Notes: generated by a model not told the origin, from the sequence alone. Positions 40,801 to 51,144 are shown, counted from the stretch's first letter. The stretch is 64,000 nt of DNA from Macrostomum hystrix (GCA_950097015.1 CATNEN010000038.1:31892501-31956500); one strand, 5' to 3'. Numbers and translations are program-made.

Positions 40801-43800
40801 ACCAGGGCGACGCTCGGCGAATACCCAGACTGAGCAGGGCGGCCATGGCTAGCCGTTTGGCGCTGGTTAGCAACTCGGCCGGTGCATCCGGGAACAGATT
40901 GCGCAATCTCTGCCTAAGCCTATCAGCCTGCTGTGGCCGAATATCGGGGGTATCCAATAGGCGCAGCAGCAGGCCCAGACCAGCCTTGTCTAATAGCAGG
41001 GTGGCGCGATCGCGAGACAGAGCGTAGAATAAAGCGGCTGTGCCCAGTGACAGCTGCGGATCGCACTGCGACTGCTGTGACGGAGCTGCGGGGGTGATCG
41101 GTGACTGTCGGTGAGCCTGCTGTATCCCTGCAAGTATCTCTCTCACTCATTGAGTAATTGTCTGTGTGGCTGTAAGTGAGTATCTGTCAGTGTGTATCTG
41201 TCAGTGAGTGTCTGTCAGTGAGTGTCTGTCAGTGAGTATCTGTCAGTGAGTGTCTGTCAGTGAGTGTCTGTCAGTGAGTATCTGTCAGTGAGTGTCTGTC
41301 AGTGAGTGTCTGTCAGTGAGTATCTGTCAGTGTGTATCTGTCAGTGAGTGTCTGTCAGTGAGTATCTGTCAGTGAGTAATCGTCAGTGAGTGTCTGTCAG
41401 TGAGTATCTATCAGTGAGTGTCTGTCAGTGAGTGTCTGTCAGTGAGTATCTGTCAGTGTGTATCTGTCAGTGAGTGTCTGTCAGTGAGTATCTGTCAGTG
41501 AGTATCTGTCAGTGAGTGTCTGTCAGTGAGTGTCTGTCAGTGAGTGTCTGTCAGTGAGTATCTGTCAGTGAGTGTCTGTCAGTGAGTGTCTGTCAGTGAG
41601 TATCTGTCAGTGAGTGTCTGTCAGTGAGTGTCTGTCAGTGTGTATCTGTCAGTGAGTGTCTGTCAGTGTGTATCTGTCAGTGAGTATCTGTCAGTGAGTG
41701 TCTGTCAGTGAGTATCTGTCAGTGAGTGTCTGTCAGTGAGTGTCTGTCAGTGAGTATCTGTCAGTGTGTATCTGTCAGTGAGTGTCTGTCAGTGAGTGTC
41801 TGTCAGTGAGTATCTGTCAGTGAGTGTCTGTCAGTGAGTGTCTGTCAGTGAGTATCTGTCAGTGTGTATCTGTCAGTATGTATCTGTCAGTGAGTATCTG
41901 TCAGTGAGTATCTGTCAGTGAGTGTTACGTCTCAAGTGTCTATCATTGAGTTTTGTATGTTTCTGCAAGTGAGTGTCTGTAAGTGTGTATCTGTCAGTGT
42001 GTATCTGTCAGTGTGTATCTGTCAGTGAGTATCTGTCAGTGAGTATCTGTCAGTGAGTGTTACGTCTCAAGTGTCTATCATTGAGTTTTGTATGTTTCTG
42101 TAAGTAAGTATCTGTCAGTGAGTGTCTCAAAATGTCGAAAGAATCTGTCAGTGAGTGTCTGTAAGTATCTGTAAGAATCTGTCAGTGAGTGTCTGTAAGT
42201 GTCTGTCAGTGAGTGTCTGTCAGTGAGTGTCTATCAGTGAGTGTCTGTCAGTGAGTGTCTGTCAGTGAGTATCTGTCAGTGTGTATCTGTCAGTGAGTGT
42301 CTGTCAGTGAGTATCTGTCAGTGAGTATCTGTCAGTGAGTGTCTGTCAGTGAGTGTCTGTCAGTGAGTATCTGTCAGTGAGTGTCTGTCAGTGAGTGTCT
42401 GTCAGTGAGTGTCTGTCAGTGAGTATCTGTCAGTGAGTGTCTGTCAGTGAGTGTCTGTCAGTGTGTATCTGTCAGTGAGTGTCTGTCAGTGTGTATCTGT
42501 CAGTGAGTATCTGTCAGTGAGTGTCTGTCAGTGAGTATCTGTCAGTGAGTGTCTGTCAGTGAGTGTCTGTCAGTGAGTATCTGTCAGTGTGTATCTGTCA
42601 GTGAGTGTCTGTCAGTGAGTGTCTGTCAGTGAGTATCTGTCAGTGAGTGTCTGTCAGTGAGTGTCTGTCAGTGAGTATCTGTCAGTGTGTATCTGTCAGT
42701 GTGTATCTGTCAGTGAGTATCTGTCAGTGAGTATCTGTCAGTGAGTGTTACGTCTCAAGTGTCTATCATTGAGTTTTGTATGTTTCTGCAAGTGAGTGTC
42801 TGTAAGTGTGTATCTGTCAGTGTGTATCTGTCAGTGTGTATCTGTCAGTGAGTATCTGTCAGTGAGTATCTGTCAGTGAGTGTTACGTCTCAAGTGTCTA
42901 TCATTGAGTTTTGTATGTTTCTGTAAGTAAGTATCTGTCAGTGAGTGTCTCAAAATGTCGAAAGAATCTGTCAGTGAGTGTCTGTAAGTATCTGTAAGAA
43001 TCTGTCAGTGAGTGTCTGTAAGTGTCTGTCAGTGAGTGTCTGTCAGTGAGTGTCTTAAGTCTCAATTAATGCCTGTTGTTGCGTCTACATGTGTCTGTCT
43101 GGAGCCTTTTTCAAGGCCTGCCCCAATCTAGCTGTAAATCATGCTGTAACAGACCGTCAGAGTTCATTTGTAAATGTGTCAGCTAATCTGCATATGTAGC
43201 CACAAAGATCACTCAGGCAAAAGCTTCACAAACCATCGTCGTCGACATCCTCGGCGCCCAGCAGACGGAAGAGGCTGGGGTGCAGCCGGTGGGCCTTTAA
43301 ATGCATGCGAAATTCGTGAGAACCGATGCACTGCTCAACGCACTGCATCAGCGAAAGCAGGCGAGTGGCAGGCGGCTCAGTCGGGCCCAAGCCGTCCATC
43401 AGGTAGCGAACATCGTCGGCGAAGCTCTGCTGTTCGCCTTGTTCGGCAACTTCCGCAGCAGCTTTCACGTGTCGGACGCGAACTGACGAAGAAGCCGACG
43501 ATGCTGAGGCGCCGGGTACGCCAGACGGCGCCGTTTGCGTTCGACGGAACAGAGGCGGCGGAGTAGCTACCGGGGCAACGAACTGGACAGCGGAGGGTCT
43601 TGAAGGCTCCGAGTCATCCGGAGCTGAGTCCTCTGATGGAGTTGACACGGCCGCGACTGCGGCGGCGGCGGCGGCTGCGGCTGCATTCCACGGACGATGG
43701 TTGTAGCTGGCTAAGTAGCGCTGTTTCATAGAGCCCGCGCCGCCTTTCTTCTGCAGGTGTTCGGGTCATTGTGAATTTCAGGTGTGCTCGGGTCATTGTG

Positions 43801-44654
43801 AATTTCAGGTGTGCTCGGGTCATTGTGAATTTCAGGTGTGCTCGGGTCATTGTGAATTTCAGGTGTGCTCGGGTCATTGTAAATTTCAGGTGTGCTCGGG
43901 TCATTCTGAATTTCAGGTGTGTTCGGGTCATTGTGAATTTCAGGTGTGCTCGGGTCATTGTGAATTTCAGGTGTGCTCGGGTCATTGTAAATTTCAGGTG
44001 TGCTCGGGTCATTCTGAATTTCAGGTGTGTTCGGGTCATTGTGAATTTCAGGTGTGTTCGGGTCATTGTAAATTTCAGGTGTGCTCGGGTCATTGTAAAT
44101 TTCAGGTGTGCTCGGGTCATTCTGAATTTCAGGTGTGTTCGGGTCATTGTGAATTCCAGGTGTGTTCGGGTCATTGTGAATTTCAGGTGTGTTCGGGTCA
44201 TTGTGAATTTCAGGTGTGCTCGGGTCATTGTGAATTTCAGGTGTGCTCGGGTCATTGTGAAATGTGAATTTCAGGTGTTCAGGTCATTTTAGATTTCAGG
44301 AGGTCGGTTCATTGGTGATTTTGAATTATTAAAATAAATTTGTTCGCGCAATAAAAGCAACAGTTTTACCTGAAAGAATTTGGACACCCTGGTTGGTTCG
44401 TCAATTTTCGCCTGCTTTGGATTGCTGGCCTGACCAGAGTCAAGATGGCCCGACTGCGCAGCTGAGGCCGGGTGTTTTGCCCTCCTACTAGCGGCGGCCG
44501 CGGCGGCGGCAGCGGCAGCAACCGCAGGCGAATTAGAAGATGCAGACGTTCCAGACTGGGCGGATCGGCTAGACTGCGACTTCACAATTGGCGGCGCTTT
44601 ACAAACAACGTCCGGTGGAGAGCCGTGACTGCTATCGAAATCAAATGCAGACAT
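37836..44654 (-). CDS. WAPL: WAPL cohesin release factor homologue
   Basis: Minus-strand exons 44654-44370, 43750-43234, 41127-40629, 40045-39494 and 38367-37836, with phases 0, 1, 2, 2, give 794 residues (human WAPL about 1190). The C-terminal WAPL domain is clear: FADDVRYLMDGL and EFRMHLKAH in exon 2; TAALFYALSRDR, LDKAGLGLLLRLL, WFKEAIRRQRGLDHAL and LENMSY in exon 3; LLINLSHDNAQ and LGVLINLAEHSDENQRR in exon 4; EHMEDSVVAAYAGLLL and KFLSFLTLA in exon 5. WAPL works with PDS5 to open cohesin rings and release them from chromatin (family knowledge). The N-terminal part is short, low-complexity (polyQ, polyA) and lacks visible FGF motifs; only a FDFDSSHG stretch is reminiscent. The start is uncertain: the frame is open to an acceptor at 44753, and GTAAGT donors near 44793 and 45002 suggest non-coding 5' exons. 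Every intron carries a minisatellite. Confidence 0.92.
38445..38998 (+). repeat. 23-bp minisatellite in WAPL intron 4
   Basis: About 24 copies of TCAATGATCCCAGAAATCAA + TAG with an AAAC variant. It begins about 80 bp from exon 5 and directly abuts the SINE at 39001. Confidence 0.95.
39001..39335 (+). mobile_element. tRNA-derived SINE, family B, full-length copy
   Basis: A tRNA-like head (39001-39073) with box A TGGCAGAGCGG at 39009-39019 and box B GAGTTCGATTCC at 39052-39063, followed by a unique body containing GACGATGAGAAAGTCAGGGC and GCTCAGGAATCAGCGAAATG. The body is shared in reverse orientation with 53530-53712 in RASEF intron 1. It lies in WAPL intron 4, inserted at the end of the 23-bp array. 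Confidence 0.82.
40200..40530 (+). repeat. 33-bp minisatellite with 66-bp dimer period in WAPL intron 3
   Basis: Units contain AAAGATCGTCGATACCCTC and alternate between a CTAATTCTATTTAG half and a TCACTGCTATTTAG half, so the true period is 66 bp. About ten units, more divergent at the left end. Confidence 0.92.
41150..43060 (+). repeat. 14-bp minisatellite with 823-bp tandem duplication in WAPL intron 2
   Basis: More than 120 copies of GTCTGTCAGTGAGT with a TATCTG variant. A non-array marker, GTTACGTCTCAAGTGTCTAT, occurs at 41924, 42059, 42747 and 42882; the first and third, and the second and fourth, are each exactly 823 bp apart, and the sequences between match base for base over long stretches. 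A whole 823-bp block was thus duplicated recently. Confidence 0.95.
43755..44290 (+). repeat. 27-bp minisatellite in WAPL intron 1
   Basis: About 19 copies of ATTGTGAATTTCAGGTGTGC + TCGGGTC. On the gene (minus) strand the exon-2 acceptor CACCTGCAG is reached directly from the last repeat unit. ORFs on both strands (up to 213 codons) are artefacts of the 27-bp period. Confidence 0.95.
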
Positions 44655-44765
44655 TGCTAACTGCTGCTGCTGCTGCTGTTGCTGCAGACTATTTGGTTGA
44701 TTTGTAAGCTTTAGTATTGAATATTTATTTGAAGAACCGCTGGCTCGAACGGCTGGAAAAAACAA

Positions 44766-45893
44766 ATATTTAATTTTCTGAATATGACTTACCTTTTTTA
44801 CAAAGACCTAAATAGACTCAAATGTGATACAAAAATACACAAAGCAATAAAGAAAAAGAATTTTTCAGCAAAAAATTAAGCGAGTACATATGCTGTAACT
44901 TAAGCCTTGTCTTCTGTGCAATCACCATGCCATTGCTAGTGATTGTGTTTACTCATGTCGTCTACAAAAGCTCAACCATCATTGATATGATACTGAACTT
45001 ACCAATTAAATAAGGGACATAAGTATTGTTCTGTACATTAAACTCAACCTCTGTGGAGAACAATAATGGTGTAATGAGGATAAGAAGAGGATATTAAAAA
45101 GGATAGTAACTAAAATGCCAGAAATAAAGGCATGTAAATATATTATGCTTCAAAAAACTATTGCAAATAGGCCTATATATAAAAAGTATTGAGATAAAAC
45201 TAGGGGTAAAGCTTAGGTTGGTGTGAAATTTGAATTTATGCTCATATTTACAGTGCACATCCGAATGGCCATTCATGGGTAGCAAATAAGCATATTTTAG
45301 ACATACACAATGCCATGTCAGTGCAACAATATTTTAATATCAATGTATGTTACTTATGTAAGTAAGTTATTAATCTTATGTATAGACATACTTTCAATTT
45401 GTGCACAATAACAAACAAACAGAACAATATTATTCTGAGTAAGGTATATGTTGCTATATAGATTTAATTTAATAGGCATATATTTGAATTTTAATTAATC
45501 CACCAGATTCAATCAAACGTCTATGATTATGTCTATGATAAAGAATAATTTGGCATTATTTTTTAACTGTTTGTTATTTTTACATTTAACAAACTGGGGC
45601 TGCTTCTGGGGTTCTGGGGAACTTGTCTGTAGCTAAAGTTCAATGCAGGGGGAAATAAAAGCAAAATGGTTGACTTGCTTGGGAGTGTCTATGGCCAAAA
45701 GGGATGAGCCGGTTAGTGGCAGGGGAAGTATTAGCACATCTTCTAACACACTCAACTAATTTTCTACCATTGCATTAACTAACACACACTTGAAGTCTAA
45801 TAACACTGCAGTTGCCCAGCAGCACTGATTTTATTGTGGATCCAAACTCTCTTATTATTAGGCCCTACCTCTGCTGAATCTTGACATGCAATC
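44766..45893. other. WAPL 5' region and spacer
   Basis: On the minus strand two good donor sites (AAAAAAG/GTAAGT near 44793 and ATTG/GTAAGT near 45002) could belong to non-coding WAPL 5' exons. Nothing else is recognised in this AT-rich stretch. Confidence 0.4.
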
Positions 45894-46157
45894 ATACATG
45901 CACAACACCCGGCCGAACCGGCCGGGTGAAACAAGGGCCAAGCAAGGTAAGTCGCAAAAACCAATCGACCAAGCGCAAAAAAGGGGGGACCAAGGGACAA
46001 AAAAGGAAGGCGTGAAGAAAAGGAACTAGGGGAGAGAAAAAGAGAGCAAATGAGAGCAAACTAAGTCGTAAATAGAGCAATGAAACGAACTAAGTCGCAA
46101 ATGAGAGCAAAAACTAAGTCGCACGGCTGGCTAAGATTTGGGAGGTTGCGCATGTAT
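45894..46157 (-). mobile_element. Short TIR element (MITE-like), copy 2, inverted
   Basis: Reverse-orientation copy of 516-753 with 12 of 13 matching bases in the terminal repeats (ATACATGCACAAC / GTTGCGCATGTAT). It is 26 bp longer because a segment with AACTAAGTCGCAAATGAGAG is repeated. The flanks CATGCAATC and CATGCGATC are 8/9 identical and may be a target-site duplication. Confidence 0.78.
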
Positions 46158-47035
46158 GCATGCGATCCTGCAGAATTTGGCTCAAAATTTGATGTTCATC
46201 ATATCATTGTTTCTGATTGTTTTACTGTTGCCAATTGTTTCAAAGTGATTTCAAAATGTTTTTTAAATGACTTAGAATTAAACTTTTCAGAAAAACAGTT
46301 TAATGAAGTATTTGAAAAGAATGCCAATAATTCTTTGGCACATTATGATGCTTCTACTGTTACAACCTAAGCCAATTACACCTTTTCTAATTGGAGTTAT
46401 TTATTGCCATATCTATTGACATTCTGAGACAATGTCTAGACCTATACTCCTATAGTAGGCCTAGTTGTCTTACTACAAATGTATTTGTGGCTGCATGATA
46501 TGTGGCCAAATAGCCCTACGCTAATATACTTGCCCTACCGCAAAGTTATTTTTAAGGTCATATCGATCATTAGACAGTTCTATTTTTGTAGTACTGGCTT
46601 ACTTTCTGTTTTTAACTTTACTCTTTAGCTAGGCCGAAAATAATGCTTTAAAAGATATAGTAAAAAAATTATAATTAACATAAACTAAAGTTGCGCAAAT
46701 GCAAATAGATAAGAGCGATAAAACTTTATTTAGTGTCTGAAGCTATTCCTTAAGAAAAATACACCGAGGTGCCCTAGACACAAGCCTATATTAGGCACTT
46801 TGCGACAATGAACAGAGTACGAGATTGTTTCTTTTTGTTTGGTTTGAATTAGAGCATTTTTATTTTGTAGGAAACAGCAAGTCAGTTTAGTGCACGCCGT
46901 AAGTTATATTTTAATCAAAGTTTGCTATGCGCTGCACATACTAATAAATGAACCGCACTTTAAGTAGCACTCCAGTCCTGGTATAAAAAAGTGGCTGCAT
47001 TTTTTCCCTCGTTATAGTCTTCAGTTAAATTTTGG
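46158..47035. other. AT-rich spacer, nothing recognised
   Basis: AT-rich sequence, no gene recognised. The 96-codon ORF starting inside the TIR element at 46080 lacks recognisable motifs. Confidence 0.45.
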
Positions 47036-47697
47036 TTTTAATATAAAACGACACTGCCAAATAGCTCGCTTTTTGTTGGCAGTGGTTAGAGATCCGGCAC
47101 CGGACCAAAATGTTAAACGCCTAGAGTTCCGGTAGTTTTTTTCTCAAACTAAGTTTTGTAGTTTGTTTTCAAACTAAGTCGATAAGCACGGTTAGCTCAG
47201 TCGGTAGAACATGGGACTATTAATTCCAGGGTCCTGCTGGAATCGAGCATATATATAGTTTGTTGCGGAAATGAGCCGAGATAAGTTTAACTTCTTTAAG
47301 TCACTGGGATTAGTTTTTTTGAAAACTGAGTCCAACCAATGCGTAGTTATTTCCGACATTTTAAATGTTCTAAAGTTACAAAAAAGTTTTTTGTCGATTT
47401 GTATAGAAAATTCAGTATACCCGACCACACAACTGCAGACTTCCTGTGCCGACATGCATCATGTAAGCATAATTAATGATAGACAATTTCAAAAGACTTA
47501 TTATGTACCGTTATACAGAAACTGCTTACAGTTTCTTCTCAAAGATGCGGAAGCTTTTAATTCAATTCGTGTATTATAGTATAGGTGCATTAAATACATT
47601 CTGCCGGAACTCTAGCCGTTTAACATTTGAGTCCGCGGTGCCGGATCTCATAGCCACTGCCTTTTTTGTTTCGTTTCCTGCTGTTTTTTATATTAAA
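47036..47697 (+). mobile_element. Foldback element with tRNA-Lys-like core
   Basis: Near-identical inverted segments at 47078-47135 and 47601-47661 (shared words GAGATCCGGCACCG, ATGTTAAACG and TAGAGTTCCGG) are separated by about 465 bp; outside them TTAATATAAAA is also mirrored, so the inverted repeats may reach about 95 bp. Inside, 47186-47249 is a degenerate tRNA-Lys-like sequence (TTAGCTCAGTCGGTAGAAC box A, GGGACTATTAATTCC anticodon arm) lacking a working T-arm. The two 81-102 codon ORFs inside have no recognisable domain. Either a foldback DNA transposon that captured a tRNA/SINE head, or a SINE-like unit between two inverted repeats. Confidence 0.65.
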
Positions 47698-47980
47698 CGC
47701 AAATTGTCCTGTACTAATTAAGCATTATATTTAAAACCTATAATGTCCTTTAAAAAACTGGTAGAAGCCCTACATTGTTTTCTAATTCTAATATTATTTC
47801 TTCATTTTATTTTGTAAGATTAACCGAGTTATACGTGGTGCTCAAAGTAAGGTGCTATATTATGAATAAAACATGCAACGGATTTTTATTGAAACATATT
47901 GAAGCGATAAACCATACAAATTTTAAGGATGCTGAAGTCCACAAGTCCCACAGCAACAATCTGATATGTTTTGTCAACGG
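47698..47980. other. Spacer, nothing recognised
   Basis: AT-rich DNA. A second AATAAA on the minus strand at 47884-47889 is an alternative polyadenylation signal for the membrane-protein gene. Confidence 0.4.
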
Positions 47981-47986
47981 TTTATT
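47981..47986 (-). promoter_or_regulatory. Polyadenylation signal overlapping a stop codon
   Basis: On the minus strand GAATAAA contains both the TAA stop of the membrane-protein gene (47984-47982) and a perfect AATAAA. Confidence 0.4.
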
Positions 47987-48780
47987 CATCTCGCCGCATT
48001 TTCAGCAGTTCTTCTCTACGACCAGAGTCCTTTACATCGAACAGCTGGAGATTGGCCATGCCGTGGCCATTGTAGCCAAAGGCGCTTTCGTAGTTTGTAT
48101 CGAATGCGCGACTGCGATAGCGGAGCAGGTCGAAGCCCTGCATGACAGTGTTTCGACGGCTCAGCGGAATCTGGCGCAGCACTGTGCCGCGCTGCTGCTG
48201 AAACCTATAAAGAGCCAATTAAAGGGTGCTTTATCGGCTTCCGGGTTATTGGCTAACAATTGGCTATAATTTCAGATGTTTTAGAAATTGCATACTTTCT
48301 GGCAAAGGCCAAGTTGCAGGTTCCAATGGCAGCGGCTAACGATCCCAAAGTTAGGAACAGCAGTCTAATAGCAATGTACTTTATGATGTAGTGCAGGCCG
48401 GGACAATGTAGTTCTAGCGGCCTACCGCCCGCAATATCGGTGCATTTAATGCTCATCTCGAAGCCAAAGAATCTCACAATTCTAGCATGGAATGTGCTGT
48501 TATTTAGTATATTCATGCTGTTGATAGCCATTTCGTTCCCGCTAGCCAAGTTGCTGCTAAAATTGCGCGTGTAATTCCGACGGTACAGCCATCTATAGCG
48601 CCAGTCAATAATGCTGAGCAATTTATTCGGTCGATAAGTTGCTGCATTGTCGCCTAGCAGCGCAATGATGAGCCTATCCTGCGGCTCTCCTGCCATCACG
48701 GTAGGCGATTGTTCGAATAGTAGACTAGCTTGCAGCAGGACAACTGCTAAGGTGGTGGCACGTATTGAACTTGCAGGCAT
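47982..48780 (-). CDS. Unrecognised type I single-pass membrane protein
   Basis: Two minus-strand exons, 48780-48296 and 48204-47982, joined at phase 2 (GTATGC donor, TTTATAG acceptor), give 235 residues. The N-terminus looks like a signal peptide (hydrophobic residues 9-22, small residues near 29-31). The ectodomain of about 100 residues has N-glycosylation sequons at N69, N73 and N93/N94 and two cysteines (112, 126). One hydrophobic span at about 131-159 is followed by an Arg-rich cytoplasmic tail of about 75 residues. Coding quality is supported by even codon use and GC content above the surroundings, but I do not recognise the family. The short intron (91 bp) carries no repeat. It could be a receptor subunit or claudin-like accessory protein; that is speculation. 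Confidence 0.5.
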
Positions 48781-49284
48781 TTACTTTTTATCGGCTCTAG
48801 AAATGATCAATTATTAAATTTGATTCGAGAAATACAATTTAATTACTCGTAGATAAGAGAATGCTAAATTCTTTATAAGTGTCTTTTCATAGCCAGTAAA
48901 ATTTTATGCTTTCAACTTTATGAAACAAATGTCTGTGGTAAAATTTAAACTAATAAATAAATATAGGTTGTGTATACATAAAGTTTTTAATGCCGATAAA
49001 AATCGATAGAAAAAGAGAGAGAGAGTTCAATTGTGTAAAACCCTAGCAAGTACTAAGAAAAGCGGAGTTGGTGTTTAAAACTGTACAGGTGGGCGGTCGG
49101 AATGACCTTAAAGCGAAATGGGCGAGTGAGAATAAAATACAAAAGGTGAGCAAAGTACAAATACATTGGAAGGAGTCACACTAAAATTAAAGGAAAACGT
49201 GCAGGGGTGTCAAACTAATAAAGTTAAATACACGGAATAAAAACACATAAAAGAACGACAGATTGGTACTGTACACGGATGGAC
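48781..49284. other. Spacer, nothing recognised
   Basis: AT-rich DNA between the membrane-protein gene and an orphan terminal exon. No feature seen. Confidence 0.4.
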
Positions 49285-49443
49285 TCAGTCCATAGATTCT
49301 AGCCGACTGTGGCAGAGCACCTTGGCAACCAAGGCGTCAGATGCCGCACAATAGGGCAGAATGAGCGGGATGGCCAGATTGTGTAGAACGGCGGCTTGCT
49401 CGTTGATGCCGTGTGGGGATCGGGTCCTGAGGACCTCGATCAG
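49285..49443 (-). CDS. Orphan C-terminal exon of an unidentified protein
   Basis: On the minus strand a 53-codon open frame runs from an AG acceptor at 49444-49445 to a TGA at 49285. It reads as a well-formed helical protein end (LIEVLRTRSPHGINEQAAVL, then LAIPLILPYCAASD) ending in MD. Codon use and GC content resemble the true genes nearby. Its acceptor is preceded, on the gene strand, by the 1.1-kb pyrimidine array, so earlier exons would lie beyond 50.5 kb. I could not identify them with confidence; a small minus-strand segment near 50.72-50.79 kb flanked by AG and GT is one weak candidate. Resembles the end of a HEAT-type protein, which is inference only. Confidence 0.4.
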   Translation of the reverse strand: MIEVLRTRSPHGINEQAAVLHNLAIPLILPYCAASDALVAKVLCHSRLESMD

Positions 49444-49454
49444 CTTCGATAGTG

Positions 49455-50545
49455 GAGGAGAGATCAGGAATGGATTTGAGAGGGAGAGAAGAGAGGAAAC
49501 AAGAAATTAGAGGGGAGAAGAAGAGAGGAGAGAAGAGAGAGAAAAGAGAGGAGAGGAGAGAAGAGGGGAGAGGAGAGAGGGGAGGAGAGAGGAGAGGAGA
49601 GGAGAGGAGAGAAGGGAGAGAAGAGAGAGAAGAGGAGAGAGGGGGGAGAGAGGAAAGAACGCCTCAATCCCACAGGCACAGAGACGCAAACCACTCCGGA
49701 GAGGAGAGAAGAGAGAGAAGAGAGAGAAGAGAGAGAAGAGAGAGAAGAGAGAGAAGAGAGAGAAGAGAAAGGAGAGAAGAGAAGAGAGAGAAGAGAGAGA
49801 AGAGAGAGAAGAGAAAGGAGATAAGAGAAGAGAGAGAAGAGAGAGAAGAGAGAGAAGAGAAAGGAGAGGAGAGAAGAGAGAGAAGAGAAAGGAGAGAAGA
49901 GAAGAGAGAGAAGAGAGAGAAGAGAAAGGAGAGAAGAGAAGAGAGAAGAGAAAGGAGAGAAGAGAAGAGAGAAGAGAGAGAAGAGAAAGGAGAGAAGAGA
50001 AGAGAGAGAAGAGAGAGAAGAGAAAGGAGAGGAGAGAAGAGAGAGAAGAGAAAGGGGAGAAGAGAAGAGAAAGGAGAGAGAGAAAGGAGAGGAGAGAAGA
50101 GAGAGAAGAGAAAGGAGAGAAGAGAAGAGAGAAGAGAAAGGAGAGAAGAGAAGAGAGAAGAGAAAGGAGAGAAGAGAAGAGAGAAGAGAAAGGAGAGAAG
50201 AGAAGAGAGAAGAGAGAGAAGAGAAGAGAGAAGAGAGAGAAGAGAAAGGAGAGAAGAGAAGAGAGAGAAGAGAGAGAAGAGAAAGGAGAGGAGAGAAGAG
50301 AGAGAAGAGAGAAGAGAAAGGAGAGAAGAGAAGAGAGAAAAGAGAGAAGAGAAGAGGGAAAGGAGAGGAGACAAGAGAGAAAAGAGAGAAGAGAGGAGAG
50401 AAAGGAGAGGAGAGAAGAGAGAAAAGAGAGAAGAGAAAAGAGAGGAGAGAAAGGAGAGGAGAGAAGAGAGAGAAGAGAAAGGAGAGGAGAGAAGAGAGAA
50501 GAGAAAGGATTGGAGAGAAGAGAGAGAAGAGGAGAGAGTAAGATA
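49455..50545 (+). repeat. Purine-rich GAGA/GAAA array, 1.1 kb
   Basis: Almost pure A/G on the plus strand, built from AGAGAGAAGAGA and AAGGAGAGAAGAG blocks in irregular order, with a non-repeat interruption near 49655-49695. On the minus strand it is a continuous pyrimidine tract next to a splice acceptor. Very long ORFs on both strands (364-405 codons) are artefacts. Confidence 0.95.
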
Positions 50546-51144
50546 AAGGAAATGTAGGCAAATGAGTCCACTTTATGGGTGCACGAGTAGATCGTGACCT
50601 TAAATCTGATACGCATTTAAAACAGAAGAAAACAAAGCTAAAGATCAGCTGTAATTTCACCCTGGAAGGCTTGGCTGTCATGGACCCTTAGTGCGGCTGC
50701 AACTCGTGGAGTGTGTGACCCGCAAAGAAACCTGGAAACTCGATCGAAAACAAAACGTGAGCAGGTGAAGCTGCAGCTGCCTGTAATTTGAGTATACGAA
50801 CCTTGCAGGACTGCATGCTGGTAAAAAAAGCGAAATTATTTTCTTGCTTCTTTTGCCCAAAGCAATCTAGCCTTTTTTGAAAGTGTTAGCTAGGCGTTTT
50901 CTAGTTTTGGCACAGTTTGTTATCGATTAGATTTTTTGGCAACAGGGCACCGAAAAATGATTTCCAACAAAGCTCTCGCTTAAAATATCCTGTAACTGAT
51001 GATTTGTATAAATTTTGCCATTGTCGATCTACATTAACATCAATATGTCTAAAAAATGTTAAACCAATTCATCAATCTCCCTATTGAACAGGTGAAAACA
51101 ATCCTTCCATCAATCCGTTGACTTGATAATAAGAATAATAATAA
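50546..51144. other. Gap with no clear gene
   Basis: Mixed-composition DNA. Candidate splice-flanked minus-strand fragments near 50.65-50.80 kb might belong to the orphan exon's gene, but no frame is convincing. Confidence 0.3.

Noticed and set aside
46080-46370. 96-codon ORF beginning in the TIR element
   Set aside because: No recognisable motif, AT-rich codon use unlike the true genes, start lies in mobile DNA.
47186-47249. Functional tRNA-Lys gene
   Set aside because: D- and anticodon arms are recognisable, but the T-arm and acceptor pairing are lost.
47271-47579. 102-codon ORF inside the foldback element as a transposase
   Set aside because: Too short, no catalytic motif, and an overlapping ORF of similar length exists on the other strand.
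49452-50681. Glu/Arg-rich and Ser/Leu-rich ORFs up to 405 codons
   Set aside because: Translations of a purine/pyrimidine array; sequence is compositional only.
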